DNA from: Streptomyces sp. NBC_01296
GTDB taxonomy: Bacteria; Actinomycetota; Actinomycetes; Streptomycetales; Streptomycetaceae
Assembly (NCBI RefSeq): GCF_035984415.1
Contig: NZ_CP130720.1
Coordinates: 1,798,001-1,862,000, forward strand
Direction of reading: 5' to 3'
Length of the DNA stretch: 64,000 bases
Shown piece after piece: positions 51,661 to 61,164 of the stretch (positions within the stretch are counted from its first letter, which is position 1; every line of letters starts with the position of its first letter). The translations under genes were made by a program, and so were the position numbers. Under the pieces are notes generated by a model. That model was not told where the DNA came from, searched no databases, and worked only from the letters and a program-made list of their open reading frames with translations.

Positions 51661-53316
51661 GTGTCTTATCGCCGAATCGCAGCATCCGCGGCCGTTCTCG
51701 CGGCCGGCATCTCTCTCGTACCGGTCATGGCCCACGCGGCCGGCCCGGCCGCCGGCAAGGCCCACGGGGTCGCCGCGCCGGACATGGGCAAGGCAGCCGC
51801 TCCGAAGTTCACCACGTTCGACAGCCCGGCCGACCGGTCGGCCCGGCAGGCCCCGGCGGCCGGCGGGAACAAGGCCGCGGCCGCTCCGCAGGCGGCCGAC
51901 GCCAACCCCGCCCTCGCGGTCGGGCTGCACGCGACGACCACCACGGGGCGCGGCCTGGAGCTGAAGGCCGACATCACGAGCGCGCCCACGACGCTCTCGG
52001 TCCACGTCGACTGGGGCGACAACAAGACGACGAACGACTACGCCGCCGGGACCCAGACCGTCACCGAGTCGCACACCTACGACCAGCTCGGCACGTACAC
52101 GGTCAAGGTGAGCGTCACCGACCAGGCCACCCAGGCCGTGGTCTCCAACGACATCGTCGTCACCACGGAGGGGTCGAACTACACCCCGTACGGCCCGACC
52201 CGCCTGCTGGACACCCGCAACGGGACGGGCGCACCTGCGGGCAAGGTGGCCGCGTACTCCTCCGCGCACCTGAAGATCGGCGGGAACGGCGGCATCCCGG
52301 CCGGCGTGACCGCGGTGGTCCTCAACGTCACCGCCACCAACACCACGAGCGGGGGCCACGTCACGGCCTTCGCCGACGGCGGCGAGAAGCCGAAGACGTC
52401 GAACGTCAACTTCGCCACGGGCCAGACCGTCCCGAACCTGGTCATCGTGCCGGTCGGCGAGAACGGCTACGTCAACCTGTACAACGGCGGCTGGGAGTCG
52501 GTCGACCTGGTCGCGGACGTCGCCGGGTACTTCACGCACACCGCGTCCAGCGGCTACACCCCGATGTCGCCGGTCCGCTTCGTGGACACCCGCTCCGGCC
52601 TCGGCACCGCCAAGGGCCAGGTCCCCGGCCAGGGGACCTTCAGCACCGGGATCAACGGCGTCAACGGCGTCTCGGCCGGGGCCACCGCCGTGGCGCTCAA
52701 CGTGACGGTCACCAACCCCAAGGGCAGCGGCCACCTGACCGTCCACCCGAGCGGGCAGCAGGCCCCGACCGCCTCCAACGTGAACTTCACCACGGGCCAG
52801 ACCGTCGCCAACTCGGTGATCGTCCCGGTCGGCCCCGACGGGAAGATCAGCGTCCGCAACGGCGGCTGGGACCCGGCCGACGTCATCGTCGACGTCGTCG
52901 GCTACTACAGCCCGTACAGCGCGAACGCGTACCTGCCGGTCCAGCCGTTCCGGCTGCTCGACACGCGCGAGTGGGTGTACGGCCCGCTGGGCGGCCGCGG
53001 CTACGTCCACATGCCCCTCGCCTCGGGGTACCCGCACACCAAGGGGTTCGTCCTGAACACCACGGTGACCAACACCCGCGACACCGGCTTCCTCTCGGTC
53101 GCCCCGGACCCGAACACGAAGGAGGACTACGAGAACCACACGAACACCTGGCCGGCCACCCCGACCTCCTCCACCCTGAACTGGACCTACGGCGACACGG
53201 TCCCGAACCTGGTCCAGACGAGCACCGGCTCCACCGGCGTCATCGATTACTGGAATCAGAGCGATGGCGACATCGACCTCGTCGTCGACCTTTTCGGTGT
53301 CTACACGGACAACTGA
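51661..53316 (+). CDS. Secreted PKD and RLLDTR-repeat protein, paralog 1
   Basis: A 551-residue secreted protein. Signal peptide (SYRRIAASAAVLAAGISLVP, cleavage near AHAA), an Ala/Pro linker, a PKD-like domain (VDWGDNKTTNDYAAGTQ; HTYDQLGTYTVKVSVTD) and then three beta-rich repeats of about 120 residues. Each repeat opens with RLLDTR or RFVDTR and ends with VADVAGYF-like strands (NLVIVPVGENGYVNLYNGGW is the repeat core). This module is known from actinobacterial surface and amidase-linked proteins and probably binds wall or polysaccharide. GTG start with GGGGGGAA seven bases upstream. Cysteine-free. Confidence 0.85.
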   Translation: MSYRRIAASAAVLAAGISLVPVMAHAAGPAAGKAHGVAAPDMGKAAAPKFTTFDSPADRSARQAPAAGGNKAAAAPQAADANPALAVGLHATTTTGRGLELKADITSAPTTLSVHVDWGDNKTTNDYAAGTQTVTESHTYDQLGTYTVKVSVTDQATQAVVSNDIVVTTEGSNYTPYGPTRLLDTRNGTGAPAGKVAAYSSAHLKIGGNGGIPAGVTAVVLNVTATNTTSGGHVTAFADGGEKPKTSNVNFATGQTVPNLVIVPVGENGYVNLYNGGWESVDLVADVAGYFTHTASSGYTPMSPVRFVDTRSGLGTAKGQVPGQGTFSTGINGVNGVSAGATAVALNVTVTNPKGSGHLTVHPSGQQAPTASNVNFTTGQTVANSVIVPVGPDGKISVRNGGWDPADVIVDVVGYYSPYSANAYLPVQPFRLLDTREWVYGPLGGRGYVHMPLASGYPHTKGFVLNTTVTNTRDTGFLSVAPDPNTKEDYENHTNTWPATPTSSTLNWTYGDTVPNLVQTSTGSTGVIDYWNQSDGDIDLVVDLFGVYTDN

Positions 53317-53342
53317 TACGCAGCAGCGAAAGCGCTGGTCAC

Positions 53343-53381
53343 GGCGGGTCGGTGGCGGCTCCAGGCCGCCGCCGGCCCGCC
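53343..53381 (+). terminator. Strong hairpin between the two paralogs
   Basis: A 17-bp stem (53343-53359 with 53365-53381, two G-U pairs) with a 5-base loop, 27 bp after the stop. It suggests that the second paralog has its own promoter. Confidence 0.75.
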
Positions 53382-53456
53382 GGCGGCAGATGTGCGGGCT
53401 TAAGGCGGGGGCCTATAAGCGGAAGCTCAGTGACTATGTAATCTGAGCGGACTTTC

Positions 53457-53473
53457 AGCCCTGGCCAAGGGCT
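53457..53473 (+). ncRNA. Leader hairpin, copy 2
   Basis: AGCCCT-ggcca-AGGGCT, 22 bp upstream of the second GTG, in a leader that matches that of copy 1 (TCTGAGCGG, CTTTCAG, CAAGG, CTCAC). One compensatory pair difference from copy 1 supports an RNA structure rather than a protein site. Confidence 0.6.
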
Positions 53474-53494
53474 CACGGAACCATAGGGGGCTCG

Positions 53495-55192
53495 GTGTCC
53501 TATCGCCGACTCGCAGCTTCTGCCGCCGTCTTCGCAGCCGGCATTTCCCTCATACCGGGCATGGCGCACGCGGCCGACCAGGCCTCCGGCGATGCCCACG
53601 GCGTCAGCCAGCCCGACCTCACCCAGGCCGGGCTGAAGAACGGCACCACGTTCACCAGCCCCGCCGACCGGTCGACCCGGCGGACCGCGCAGTCCGCGCC
53701 GGCCGCCAAGAGCGGGACGGCAGCCGCGCCCATGACGGCCGCACCCATGGCGGAGACCGCCGACGCCAACCCGACTCTCGCCGTCGGCCTGGAGGCCACC
53801 CCCATCACGGCGCACGCGATCACGCTGGCGAGCTCCATCACCAGCGCGGCCACCCCGCTCGACGTCAGCGTCGCCTGGGGCGACGGCGCCGTCACCGCCG
53901 CCTCGGCCACGGGCACGCAGGTCGTGGAGTCGGAGCACACCTACGCGGAGCTCGGTACCTACACCGTCAAGGTCACCGTGACGGACAAGGCCGCGAACAC
54001 CGTGGTCACCAACGAGGTGGCCGTCACGACCGGGGGCTCGGACTACACCCCGTACGGCCCGACCCGCCTGCTGGACACCCGCAACGGCACCGGCGCCCCG
54101 CAGACCAAGGTCGCCCCGTACAGCTCCGCGCACCTGAAGATCGGCGGGAACGGCGGCATCCCCGCCGGCGTGACCGCGGTCGTCCTCAACGTCACCGTCA
54201 CCGACACCACCAGCGGCGGCCACGTCACCGCCTACGCCGACGGCGACGACAAGCCGACCACGTCGAACGTCAACTTCGTACCCGGCCAGACCGTCCCGAA
54301 CCTGGTCATCGTGCCGGTCGGCGAGAACGGCTACGTCAACCTGTACAACGGCGGCTGGGAGTCGGTCGACCTCATCGCCGACGTCACCGGGTACTTCACC
54401 CAGACCTCCTCCAGCGGCTACACCCCGCTGGCCCCGCAGCGCTTCGTCGACACCCGCAGCGGCACGGGCACCGCCAAGGGCCAGGTCGCCGGATACGGCT
54501 CCTTCAGCACCCAGATCACCGGCCTCGGCAAGGTCCCGGCCACCGGGGTCACCGCCGTGGCGCTCAACGTGACGGTCACCAACCCGAAGAGCGACGGCCA
54601 CCTGACCGTCTACCCGAGCGGCCAGCAGGCCCCGACCGCCTCCAACGTGAACTTCACCACGGGCCAGACCATCGCCAACTCGGTGATCGTCCCGGTCGGC
54701 CCCGACGGGAAGATCAGCGTCCGCAACGGCGGCTGGAACCCGGCCGACGTCATCGTCGACGTCGTCGGCTACTACAGCCCGCAGAGCAAGGGCTCGTACC
54801 TGCCGTTCGCGCCGGAGCGCATGCTCGACACCCGCGACCCCAAGGACCCGGTCCACGGCCCGCTGGCCGGCCGCGACTACATCTACACGGCGATGTCCGA
54901 GCCCGGTTCCGGCATCACGGGCTTCGTGCTGAACACCACGGTGACCAACACCGGGGACAGCGGCTTCCTCGCGGTCGCCCCGGACCCGAACACGCTCGAC
55001 GAGTACGACAACAACGCGGCGAGCCAGCCGACCCCGCCCGGCTCCTCGACCCTGAACTGGACGACCGGCAAGACCGTCCCGAACCTGGTCCAGGCGAGCA
55101 CCGGCGGCACCGGCGTCATCGACTTCTGGAACCAGAGCGACGGCAACATCGACCTCATCGTCGACGTCTTCGGCATGTACCAGGACAACTGA
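53495..55192 (+). CDS. Secreted PKD and RLLDTR-repeat protein, paralog 2
   Basis: A 565-residue paralog of the preceding gene with the same architecture: signal peptide (RLAASAAVFAAGISLIPGMA), linker, PKD-like domain (VAWGDGAVTAASATGTQV; HTYAELGTYTVKVTVTD) and three RLLDTR-type repeats. Identity is high in repeats 1 and 2 and lower in the N-terminal linker and in repeat 3. GTG start with AGGGGG six bases upstream. Tandem duplication followed by divergence is the simplest origin. Likely a wall-associated adhesin-like protein; no enzymatic domain is seen. Confidence 0.85.
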   Translation: MSYRRLAASAAVFAAGISLIPGMAHAADQASGDAHGVSQPDLTQAGLKNGTTFTSPADRSTRRTAQSAPAAKSGTAAAPMTAAPMAETADANPTLAVGLEATPITAHAITLASSITSAATPLDVSVAWGDGAVTAASATGTQVVESEHTYAELGTYTVKVTVTDKAANTVVTNEVAVTTGGSDYTPYGPTRLLDTRNGTGAPQTKVAPYSSAHLKIGGNGGIPAGVTAVVLNVTVTDTTSGGHVTAYADGDDKPTTSNVNFVPGQTVPNLVIVPVGENGYVNLYNGGWESVDLIADVTGYFTQTSSSGYTPLAPQRFVDTRSGTGTAKGQVAGYGSFSTQITGLGKVPATGVTAVALNVTVTNPKSDGHLTVYPSGQQAPTASNVNFTTGQTIANSVIVPVGPDGKISVRNGGWNPADVIVDVVGYYSPQSKGSYLPFAPERMLDTRDPKDPVHGPLAGRDYIYTAMSEPGSGITGFVLNTTVTNTGDSGFLAVAPDPNTLDEYDNNAASQPTPPGSSTLNWTTGKTVPNLVQASTGGTGVIDFWNQSDGNIDLIVDVFGMYQDN

Positions 55193-55214
55193 CCCGCTGC
55201 GCATCGCGCCGGAT

Positions 55215-55259
55215 ACAGCGCCCCGGGAACGGCCGTCCAGGCCGCCCCCGGGGCGCTGT
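55215..55259 (+). terminator. Hairpin after paralog 2
   Basis: ACAGCGCCCCGGG (55215-55227) pairs with CCCGGGGCGCTGT (55247-55259) around an 19-base centre, followed by TTCTTCG. A convincing terminator. Confidence 0.75.
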
Positions 55260-55331
55260 TCTTCGTACCGTCGCCGCGCGCTAGCCTCAGCCACCGACAG
55301 GAGCGGGGAGCGGGGAGGAGCAGGAGCCGTG

Positions 55332-56555
<1,224 letters not shown>

Positions 56556-56565
56556 CGGGCGGCGG

Positions 56566-57243
56566 TCAGGAGGCTTCGCGCAGGGCCCGCCGGCACAGCG
56601 AGTCGGCGTGCCGGGTGGTCTCCGGGATCCGGAAGCGGGGACTCAGCGCGAGGGCGTGGGCGCAGGCGTTGTCGAGCGAGACCCGGTGGCCGACGGAGAC
56701 GTACACCGGCTTGATGCGGTCCTGCGTACGCAGCGCCCGCCCGACGACGGCGCCGTCGGCCGCGAGCAGCGGCGCGGCGTCGCCGCGCAGGGCGCCGGGC
56801 TCCTCGTAGGTGAACGTGAACGGGTTCTTCGCGACGCCCATGCTCGCCAGCCCCGTGACCACCCCGAGGTGGCAGGCGAGGCCGAAGCCGCGGGGGTGGG
56901 CGAGCCCGTAGCCGTCGCAGACGACGAGGTCGGGGGCGGCGGTGAGGGCGTCCAGCGCGGCCAGCACGGTGGGCAGCTCCCGGAAGGCGAGGAGCCCGGG
57001 CACGTACGGGAAGCTGACGTGCCCGACCGCGGTCGCCTCCTCGACGACCGCGAGGGTGGCGGCGTCGAGGACGACGGCCGCGGCGGCGACCAGGTCGCGC
57101 TCGTCGTCGTAGGCGACGTCCACGCCCGCGACGAGCCCGCGCCCGGGCAGCGGGCCGGTCTCGTCGAGCACGACGTGATGGCGGAGTTCGTCTTGTATCG
57201 CCCGGGCCTCGGCCTCGTCGGCGGGGGTCTTTGCGCTCGTCAT
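56566..57243 (-). CDS. nfi: Endonuclease V
   Basis: A 225-residue endonuclease V. Conserved segments are GLVAGVDVAYDDE (first catalytic Asp), FPYVPGLLAFRELP (wedge motif and Glu), LVVCDGYGLAHPRGFGLACH (Asp) and PVYVSVGHRVSLDNAC. It nicks DNA near deaminated adenine (hypoxanthine), and related forms cut inosine-containing RNA. Convergent with the reductase gene (10-bp gap) and divergent from the YciI-like gene. ATG start; ribosome site weak. Confidence 0.93.
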   Translation of the reverse strand: MTSAKTPADEAEARAIQDELRHHVVLDETGPLPGRGLVAGVDVAYDDERDLVAAAAVVLDAATLAVVEEATAVGHVSFPYVPGLLAFRELPTVLAALDALTAAPDLVVCDGYGLAHPRGFGLACHLGVVTGLASMGVAKNPFTFTYEEPGALRGDAAPLLAADGAVVGRALRTQDRIKPVYVSVGHRVSLDNACAHALALSPRFRIPETTRHADSLCRRALREAS

Positions 57244-57269
57244 GATGGTGCGAGAGTAGCCTGGCGATC

Positions 57270-57569
57270 ATGTTCGTCATGGAGCTCACCTACACCGCGC
57301 CCGTCGAAGCCGTCGAAGAGGAGATGGACGCGCACATCGCCTGGCTGGACGGCTACTACGCATCGGGCGTCTTCCTCGCCTCGGGCCGCAAGGTCCCGCG
57401 CGAGGGCGGCATCATCCTGGCGGCCGGGATCTCCCGCGCGGAAGCCGAACGCATCGCGGCGGAGGACCCCTTCACCCTGGCCGGCGTCTGCGACTACCGC
57501 ATCACGGAGTTCATCGCGACGAAGACGTCGGGGGATCTGGCGGCGGTGCGGGAGAACTTGGCGGGGTAG
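57270..57569 (+). CDS. YciI-like protein
   Basis: A 99-residue YciI-family protein of ferredoxin-like fold (FVMELTYTAPVEAVEEEMDA; GYYASGVFLASGRKVPREGG; EAERIAAEDPFTLAGVCDY). The His/Asp pair proposed as active site in the family (H in DAHIAWLDG) is present. Some relatives take part in aromatic dehalogenation, but most have no known role. Immediately followed by a tandem repeat and the left inverted-repeat copy. Confidence 0.88.
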   Translation: MFVMELTYTAPVEAVEEEMDAHIAWLDGYYASGVFLASGRKVPREGGIILAAGISRAEAERIAAEDPFTLAGVCDYRITEFIATKTSGDLAAVRENLAG

Positions 57570-57577
57570 GGGCGCGG

Positions 57578-57690
57578 GGTGCTCGGGGTCGGGAGGGCGC
57601 CGGCCGGGATGTCGGGGGCGGGGTGCTCGGGTCGGAGAGGTCGGTCGGGATGTCGGGGGCGGGGGCGGGTGCTCGGCGTCGGTGTGGGTA
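57578..57690 (+). repeat. Imperfect 44-46-bp tandem repeat, about 2.5 copies
   Basis: Units begin GGTGCTCGG at 57578, 57622 and 57668, and the first two end in CGGGATGTCGGGGGCGG. The repeat starts 9 bp after the YciI stop and runs into the left inverted-repeat copy. Confidence 0.8.
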
Positions 57691-58119
57691 CGGGGGCTTC
57701 CCGGCAGTCCACTGTCCTTCCGTGTCGTGCCGGCCCGTCAAGGGCGCTCCTCCTTCGTCGTCGCGTCGCTTCGCGATGGCCTTCGGCCACCCTTGACCGA
57801 CCGACCCGCCCCGGAAAGACAACAGACTGCCGGGAAGCCCCCGAAGGATGGCCGGGGGGTTCGGATTCAGACCTACCCAGATCACAGATGCCGAGCAGGG
57901 GCCCCCGTCCACCCGGAGTCCGCCCGCCAGGACCACCGAGCCGGGACGGCGATGGGCATGCGGGGACAGCCATGCCTCCCCCAAGGGCCCATAGGAAGCC
58001 TTTCCGGACCCGGGCAGGGTCAACCCGCACCAAACAGCGACCAGATGCCCATCTCGGTAGCAGTGGGCCCGCGGACGCGTCAGATCGCTACACGTTTCTC
58101 ATCTCTCAGCGTCCGACGG
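57684..58119 (+). repeat. Left copy of a ~430-bp diverged inverted repeat
   Basis: This non-coding stretch matches, in opposite orientation, 58927-59356. Long shared segments include GGGTACGGGGGCTTCCCG at the outer end, TCGCTTCGCGATGGCCTTCG, GGATGGCCGGGGGGTTC, CAGGACCACCGAGCCGGG, GGCCCATAGGAAGCC and CTCATCTCTCAGCGTCCGAC at the inner end. Overall similarity is roughly four fifths by eye. It contains a 151-bp palindrome (57692-57842). Confidence 0.88.
57692..57842. repeat. Long palindrome within the left copy
   Basis: Perfect 18-bp outer arms GGGGGCTTCCCGGCAGTC (57692-57709) and its complement (57825-57842) enclose further paired segments (CTTCCG/CGGAAAG, GTCAAGGG/CCCTTGAC). As RNA or single-stranded DNA it would form one long hairpin with a TGGCCTTCGGCCA inner stem. 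Confidence 0.85.
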
Positions 58120-58243
58120 CCGTCTGGGGCCGCTCATATGCCGCCCACGGACGGCGCAGACGAGCTGGGCAGGTGGATGGGGGCTTGTGGGAGTGCGAGG
58201 TTCAGAATTCCGGCATCGCAGGGGGGCGGCGGTTGAAGGGGGG

Positions 58244-58786
58244 TCAGTCGCGGATGAGGAGGACGACGAAGCCCACCACGGCTCCCAGGAGCAGTCCGAG
58301 GACGGAGTACCGGGGCCGCGACTCACGTAGGACGGGCAGGAAGTGGTCGACGGAGAAGCGGCCCGGCCCGGTGAGGGTGAGGGCGACGACCCCGGCGGAG
58401 AGCACCGACTCGAGTTCCACACCCTTGGGAGCGAAGAAGGTGCTCAAGCCCCGAATGGCAAGGATGTTGATGAACGTACCGGTCAGTGCCGCACCGGCGA
58501 GCGGAGTGAGCAGGCCGAGCGCGAGACCGAGGCCGCCCAGGGTCTCGGAGAGTCCGGCGATCACGGCCATGGCATCCCCGGCGGGATAGCCACTCATCGA
58601 GAAGCCCTTGCCGGTCGCGATGAGGCCCGGGCCCTTGAACCAGCCGAAGAGCTTCTGTGTGCCGTGGCCGGCCATGGTGAGGCCTACGACGAGCCGAAGC
58701 ACGAGCAGTCCGACGTCATGGGTGGCGGTGGTGTCAGGAGTCGAGGTGGCACGAAAGATCGCGCGGTCCCGTAGTTCGTACGCCAT
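58244..58786 (-). CDS. DoxX-family membrane protein
   Basis: A 180-residue DoxX protein with four main membrane segments (GLLVLRLVVGLTMAGHGTQK, AMAVIAGLSETLGGLGLALG, LAGAALTGTFINILAIR, SVLGLLLGAVVGFVVLLI). The motifs RLVVGLTMAGHGTQKLFGWF and AGLSETLGGLGLALGL are standard. Relatives are linked to quinone-dependent oxidation or oxidative stress complexes. ATG start. The gene sits alone between the two inverted-repeat copies. Confidence 0.87.
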   Translation of the reverse strand: MAYELRDRAIFRATSTPDTTATHDVGLLVLRLVVGLTMAGHGTQKLFGWFKGPGLIATGKGFSMSGYPAGDAMAVIAGLSETLGGLGLALGLLTPLAGAALTGTFINILAIRGLSTFFAPKGVELESVLSAGVVALTLTGPGRFSVDHFLPVLRESRPRYSVLGLLLGAVVGFVVLLIRD

Positions 58787-58926
58787 GAACGTCCGTTCTT
58801 CCGTCCCCTGTGAACGACGGCCACCCTATGACGGTCGTCCGAAATGCCCAGGCCGCAACGTCGCCCGACCACATCGTCGACCCGTTCGGCGCAGACCGAA
58901 CCATGCCCTCGCCGACCCCCGGAACT

Positions 58927-59356
58927 CCGTCGGACGCTGAGAGATGAGGAGCGCGTAGCGATCTGGTGCGCCTGCGGGCTCACCCCTACCGGCATGGTCA
59001 TCTCGCCGCTGTCTGGTGCAGGTTGACCCTGCCCGGACCCGGAAGGGGCTTCCTATGGGCCGTTGAGGGAGTCGCTGCCTCCCCGCGGGCCGATCACTGG
59101 CCCGGCTCGGTGGTCCTGGTGAGCGGACTGCGGATGGACAGGGGCCCCTGAGCGGCATCTCTGATGGGCCCGTATCGGAACATGAACCCCCCGGCCATCC
59201 TCCGGGGGCTTCCCGACAGTCTGTTGTCTTTCCGGGGTGGGCCGGGCAGTCAAGGGTGGCCGAAGGCCATCGCGAAGCGACGCGACGAAGGAGCGCCCTT
59301 GACGGCCCGGACCGCACCGGAAGGACAGTGGACTGACGGGAAGCCCCCGTACCCAC
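58927..59356 (-). repeat. Right copy of the ~430-bp diverged inverted repeat
   Basis: Inverted relative to 57684-58119 with several small gaps. It contains its own palindrome at 59204-59348, whose 18-bp arms differ at one pair. Similarity may continue outward to about 59395, where CGGGGTCGGGAGTGGG echoes the left side. No open frame in it looks like a gene. Confidence 0.88.
59204..59348. repeat. Long palindrome within the right copy
   Basis: Arms 59204-59221 and 59331-59348 pair over 17 of 18 positions, with inner paired segments like those of the left copy. Confidence 0.85.
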
Positions 59357-59400
59357 TCCCGACCCCGAGTCGACAGATCCCGACATCCCCAGGAGCCCCC

Positions 59401-59946
59401 ATGCACCACTCACCCCGGCCCGCCGCCCCCGACGACATACCCGAGCTGGTTCGGCTTCGGGCCGTGGCCCTTGCCGCCCTCGGGGTTGACCCCGGGCCTC
59501 TCGATGCCGCCTGGCGGGACGTCGCCCGCGGGTGGTTCCTCGAGCGGATCGGCGAACGCCCCGACGTGCACTGCCTGGTCGTCGGCGGAGCACCCGGCGA
59601 GCCCCTGCTGGCCACCGGCATGGCCTGGATCACGTACCACCTGCCCAGTCCCCGGTGGACCGACGGGCGGCGCGGCTACCTCGACGGGATCGTCACCGAC
59701 GAAGGAGCCCGTGGACGGGGCCACGGCCGGCGGATCGTCGACGGGCTCACCGCCTGGCTGAACGGCAACGGGATCCACTACATCCAGCTGCACGCCAGCT
59801 CCGACGGCGAGCCCGTGTACAAGGCGGCGGGCTTCGTCACCGGCCGCTACCCGGGAATGGACCTGTTCACCACTCCCCGCGACACCGCACGGGACATCCC
59901 ACAGGACATCCGCCAGCACACCCCACAGGACGCCCCCCACTCCTGA
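59401..59946 (+). CDS. GNAT N-acetyltransferase
   Basis: A 181-residue GNAT protein. Acetyl-CoA motif IVTDEGARGRGHGRRIVDGL near residue 97 and IHYIQLHASSDGEPVYKAAG and GF near 128. The C-terminus has a short repeated pattern (DTARDIPQDIRQHTPQDAP). The ATG has AGGAG five bases upstream, right at the edge of the right inverted-repeat copy, so the promoter may lie inside the repeat. Substrate unknown. Confidence 0.88.
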   Translation: MHHSPRPAAPDDIPELVRLRAVALAALGVDPGPLDAAWRDVARGWFLERIGERPDVHCLVVGGAPGEPLLATGMAWITYHLPSPRWTDGRRGYLDGIVTDEGARGRGHGRRIVDGLTAWLNGNGIHYIQLHASSDGEPVYKAAGFVTGRYPGMDLFTTPRDTARDIPQDIRQHTPQDAPHS

Positions 59947-59953
59947 CCAAGCG

Positions 59954-61090
59954 TCACGCCCCCTCTTGCGGTTCCAGCCTCCCCACCCTCCCCTTCTCCC
60001 CCGCCGCCCAGCAGCCCCCGTCACCGGCGCAGTCGACCGTGTCGAACGAGCCGGTGTCGAACGAGCCCGGTGTCAGCGGCCGCCAGCTCCTGCCGCCGTC
60101 CGTCGTGACGTCCGTGCCCGTCGGGCCCACCGCCAGGGCCGCGTCGCGCAGGTGCGGGAGCCAGGCCGCGCCCGAGCGGTACGCGGGCGGCGGGGTCTGG
60201 GCCGGGCTCCAGGTGCGGCCCGCGTCCGCCGATGCGGCCGCGGCCTGCGGGGAGGCCTCGCCGGTGCGGTAGTCGCCGCCGACTGCGAGGCCCCTCGTAC
60301 GGTCGCGGAAGGCCAGGGCGAAGACCCCCTTGGCCGGGTCGCCCGCCGGGATGCCCGATTCGGCGATCCGCCAGGTGCGGCCGCGGTCCGCCGAGTGCAG
60401 GATCCGGGCGGCGGCGCCGCCGCCCGTGGCCAGCCAGACGTCGCGGGACCCGGCGCTCACCAGGCACTGGCCACTGGCCGCGAAGCCCGCCTCGCCCGGC
60501 AGGGCGTCCGGCATGCCCGTACTCGGCAGCACCGACCAGTTCCGGCCGCCGTCGTCCGTCGACAGGATCCGGAACCTGCCGTCGACCGGGTCGCTCACGG
60601 CCAGCCCGTGCCGGGAGTCGAAGAAGGTGAGGCAGTCGTAGAAGGCGCGCGGGTCGGGGTTGCGGAAGGTCTCGGTCCAGGTGGCGCCGCCGTCCTCGGT
60701 GCGCAGCACCCGTGACGCCTCCCCCTCCCCGATGGACAGGGCCACCGCGCGCCGTGCGTCGAAGGCCTCGATGTCGCGCAGCTCCAGGCCTTCCGCGACC
60801 GCGCCCGGCGGTGAGACGTCGCGCCAGCTGCGGCCGCCGTCCACGGTGCGCAGCACCGTGCCCTTGGAGCCGGCCACCCAGGCCGTGGAGCGGCTGACGG
60901 CGGCCAGCCCGCGGAATCGGGAGTCCTTGCCGGTCTCCTTCAGCGCCCAGCCCACGCCCCGTAACCCCTGCGCGTCGCTCCCCTTCACGTCGCTTCCCTT
61001 CACGTCGTGAACGTCCTCCGCGTACGCGGGGGCGGCCAACAGCCCCGCCGCCAGGGCCGCCGCGCACATGCCAACTCCCAGAAGTCTCAT
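59954..61090 (-). CDS. Secreted BNR/Ycf48-like repeat protein
   Basis: A 378-residue secreted beta-propeller. Signal peptide (LGVGMCAAALAAGLLAAPAYA). Repeated Asp-box motifs: TVDGGRSWRDV, TEDGGATWTET, STDDGGRNWSV, SADRGRTWRIA, SADAGRTWSPA and TTDGGRSWRPL, six in all, as in Ycf48/BNR photosystem-assembly-like proteins and sialidase propellers. No sialidase catalytic residues are obvious. There are two tiny internal duplications (DVKGSDVKGSD, GSFDTGSFDT). Function unknown; extracellular. Confidence 0.85.
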   Translation of the reverse strand: MRLLGVGMCAAALAAGLLAAPAYAEDVHDVKGSDVKGSDAQGLRGVGWALKETGKDSRFRGLAAVSRSTAWVAGSKGTVLRTVDGGRSWRDVSPPGAVAEGLELRDIEAFDARRAVALSIGEGEASRVLRTEDGGATWTETFRNPDPRAFYDCLTFFDSRHGLAVSDPVDGRFRILSTDDGGRNWSVLPSTGMPDALPGEAGFAASGQCLVSAGSRDVWLATGGGAAARILHSADRGRTWRIAESGIPAGDPAKGVFALAFRDRTRGLAVGGDYRTGEASPQAAAASADAGRTWSPAQTPPPAYRSGAAWLPHLRDAALAVGPTGTDVTTDGGRSWRPLTPGSFDTGSFDTVDCAGDGGCWAAGEKGRVGRLEPQEGA

Positions 61091-61164
61091 GGCGCCGGAA
61101 GCTAATGCACCCCGGATCCGGCGTCCAGGGTGCGTCCGGGCCGCCGCGTTCCTAGGCTGAGGCC

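Noticed and set aside
57579..58589. Plus-strand 336-codon frame through the left repeat and doxX
   Set aside because: It crosses a palindrome and lies antisense to doxX; no conserved motif.
58826..59593. Minus-strand frame through the right repeat
   Set aside because: It resembles the left-hand frame only because the DNA is repeated, and it runs into the GNAT gene on the opposite strand.
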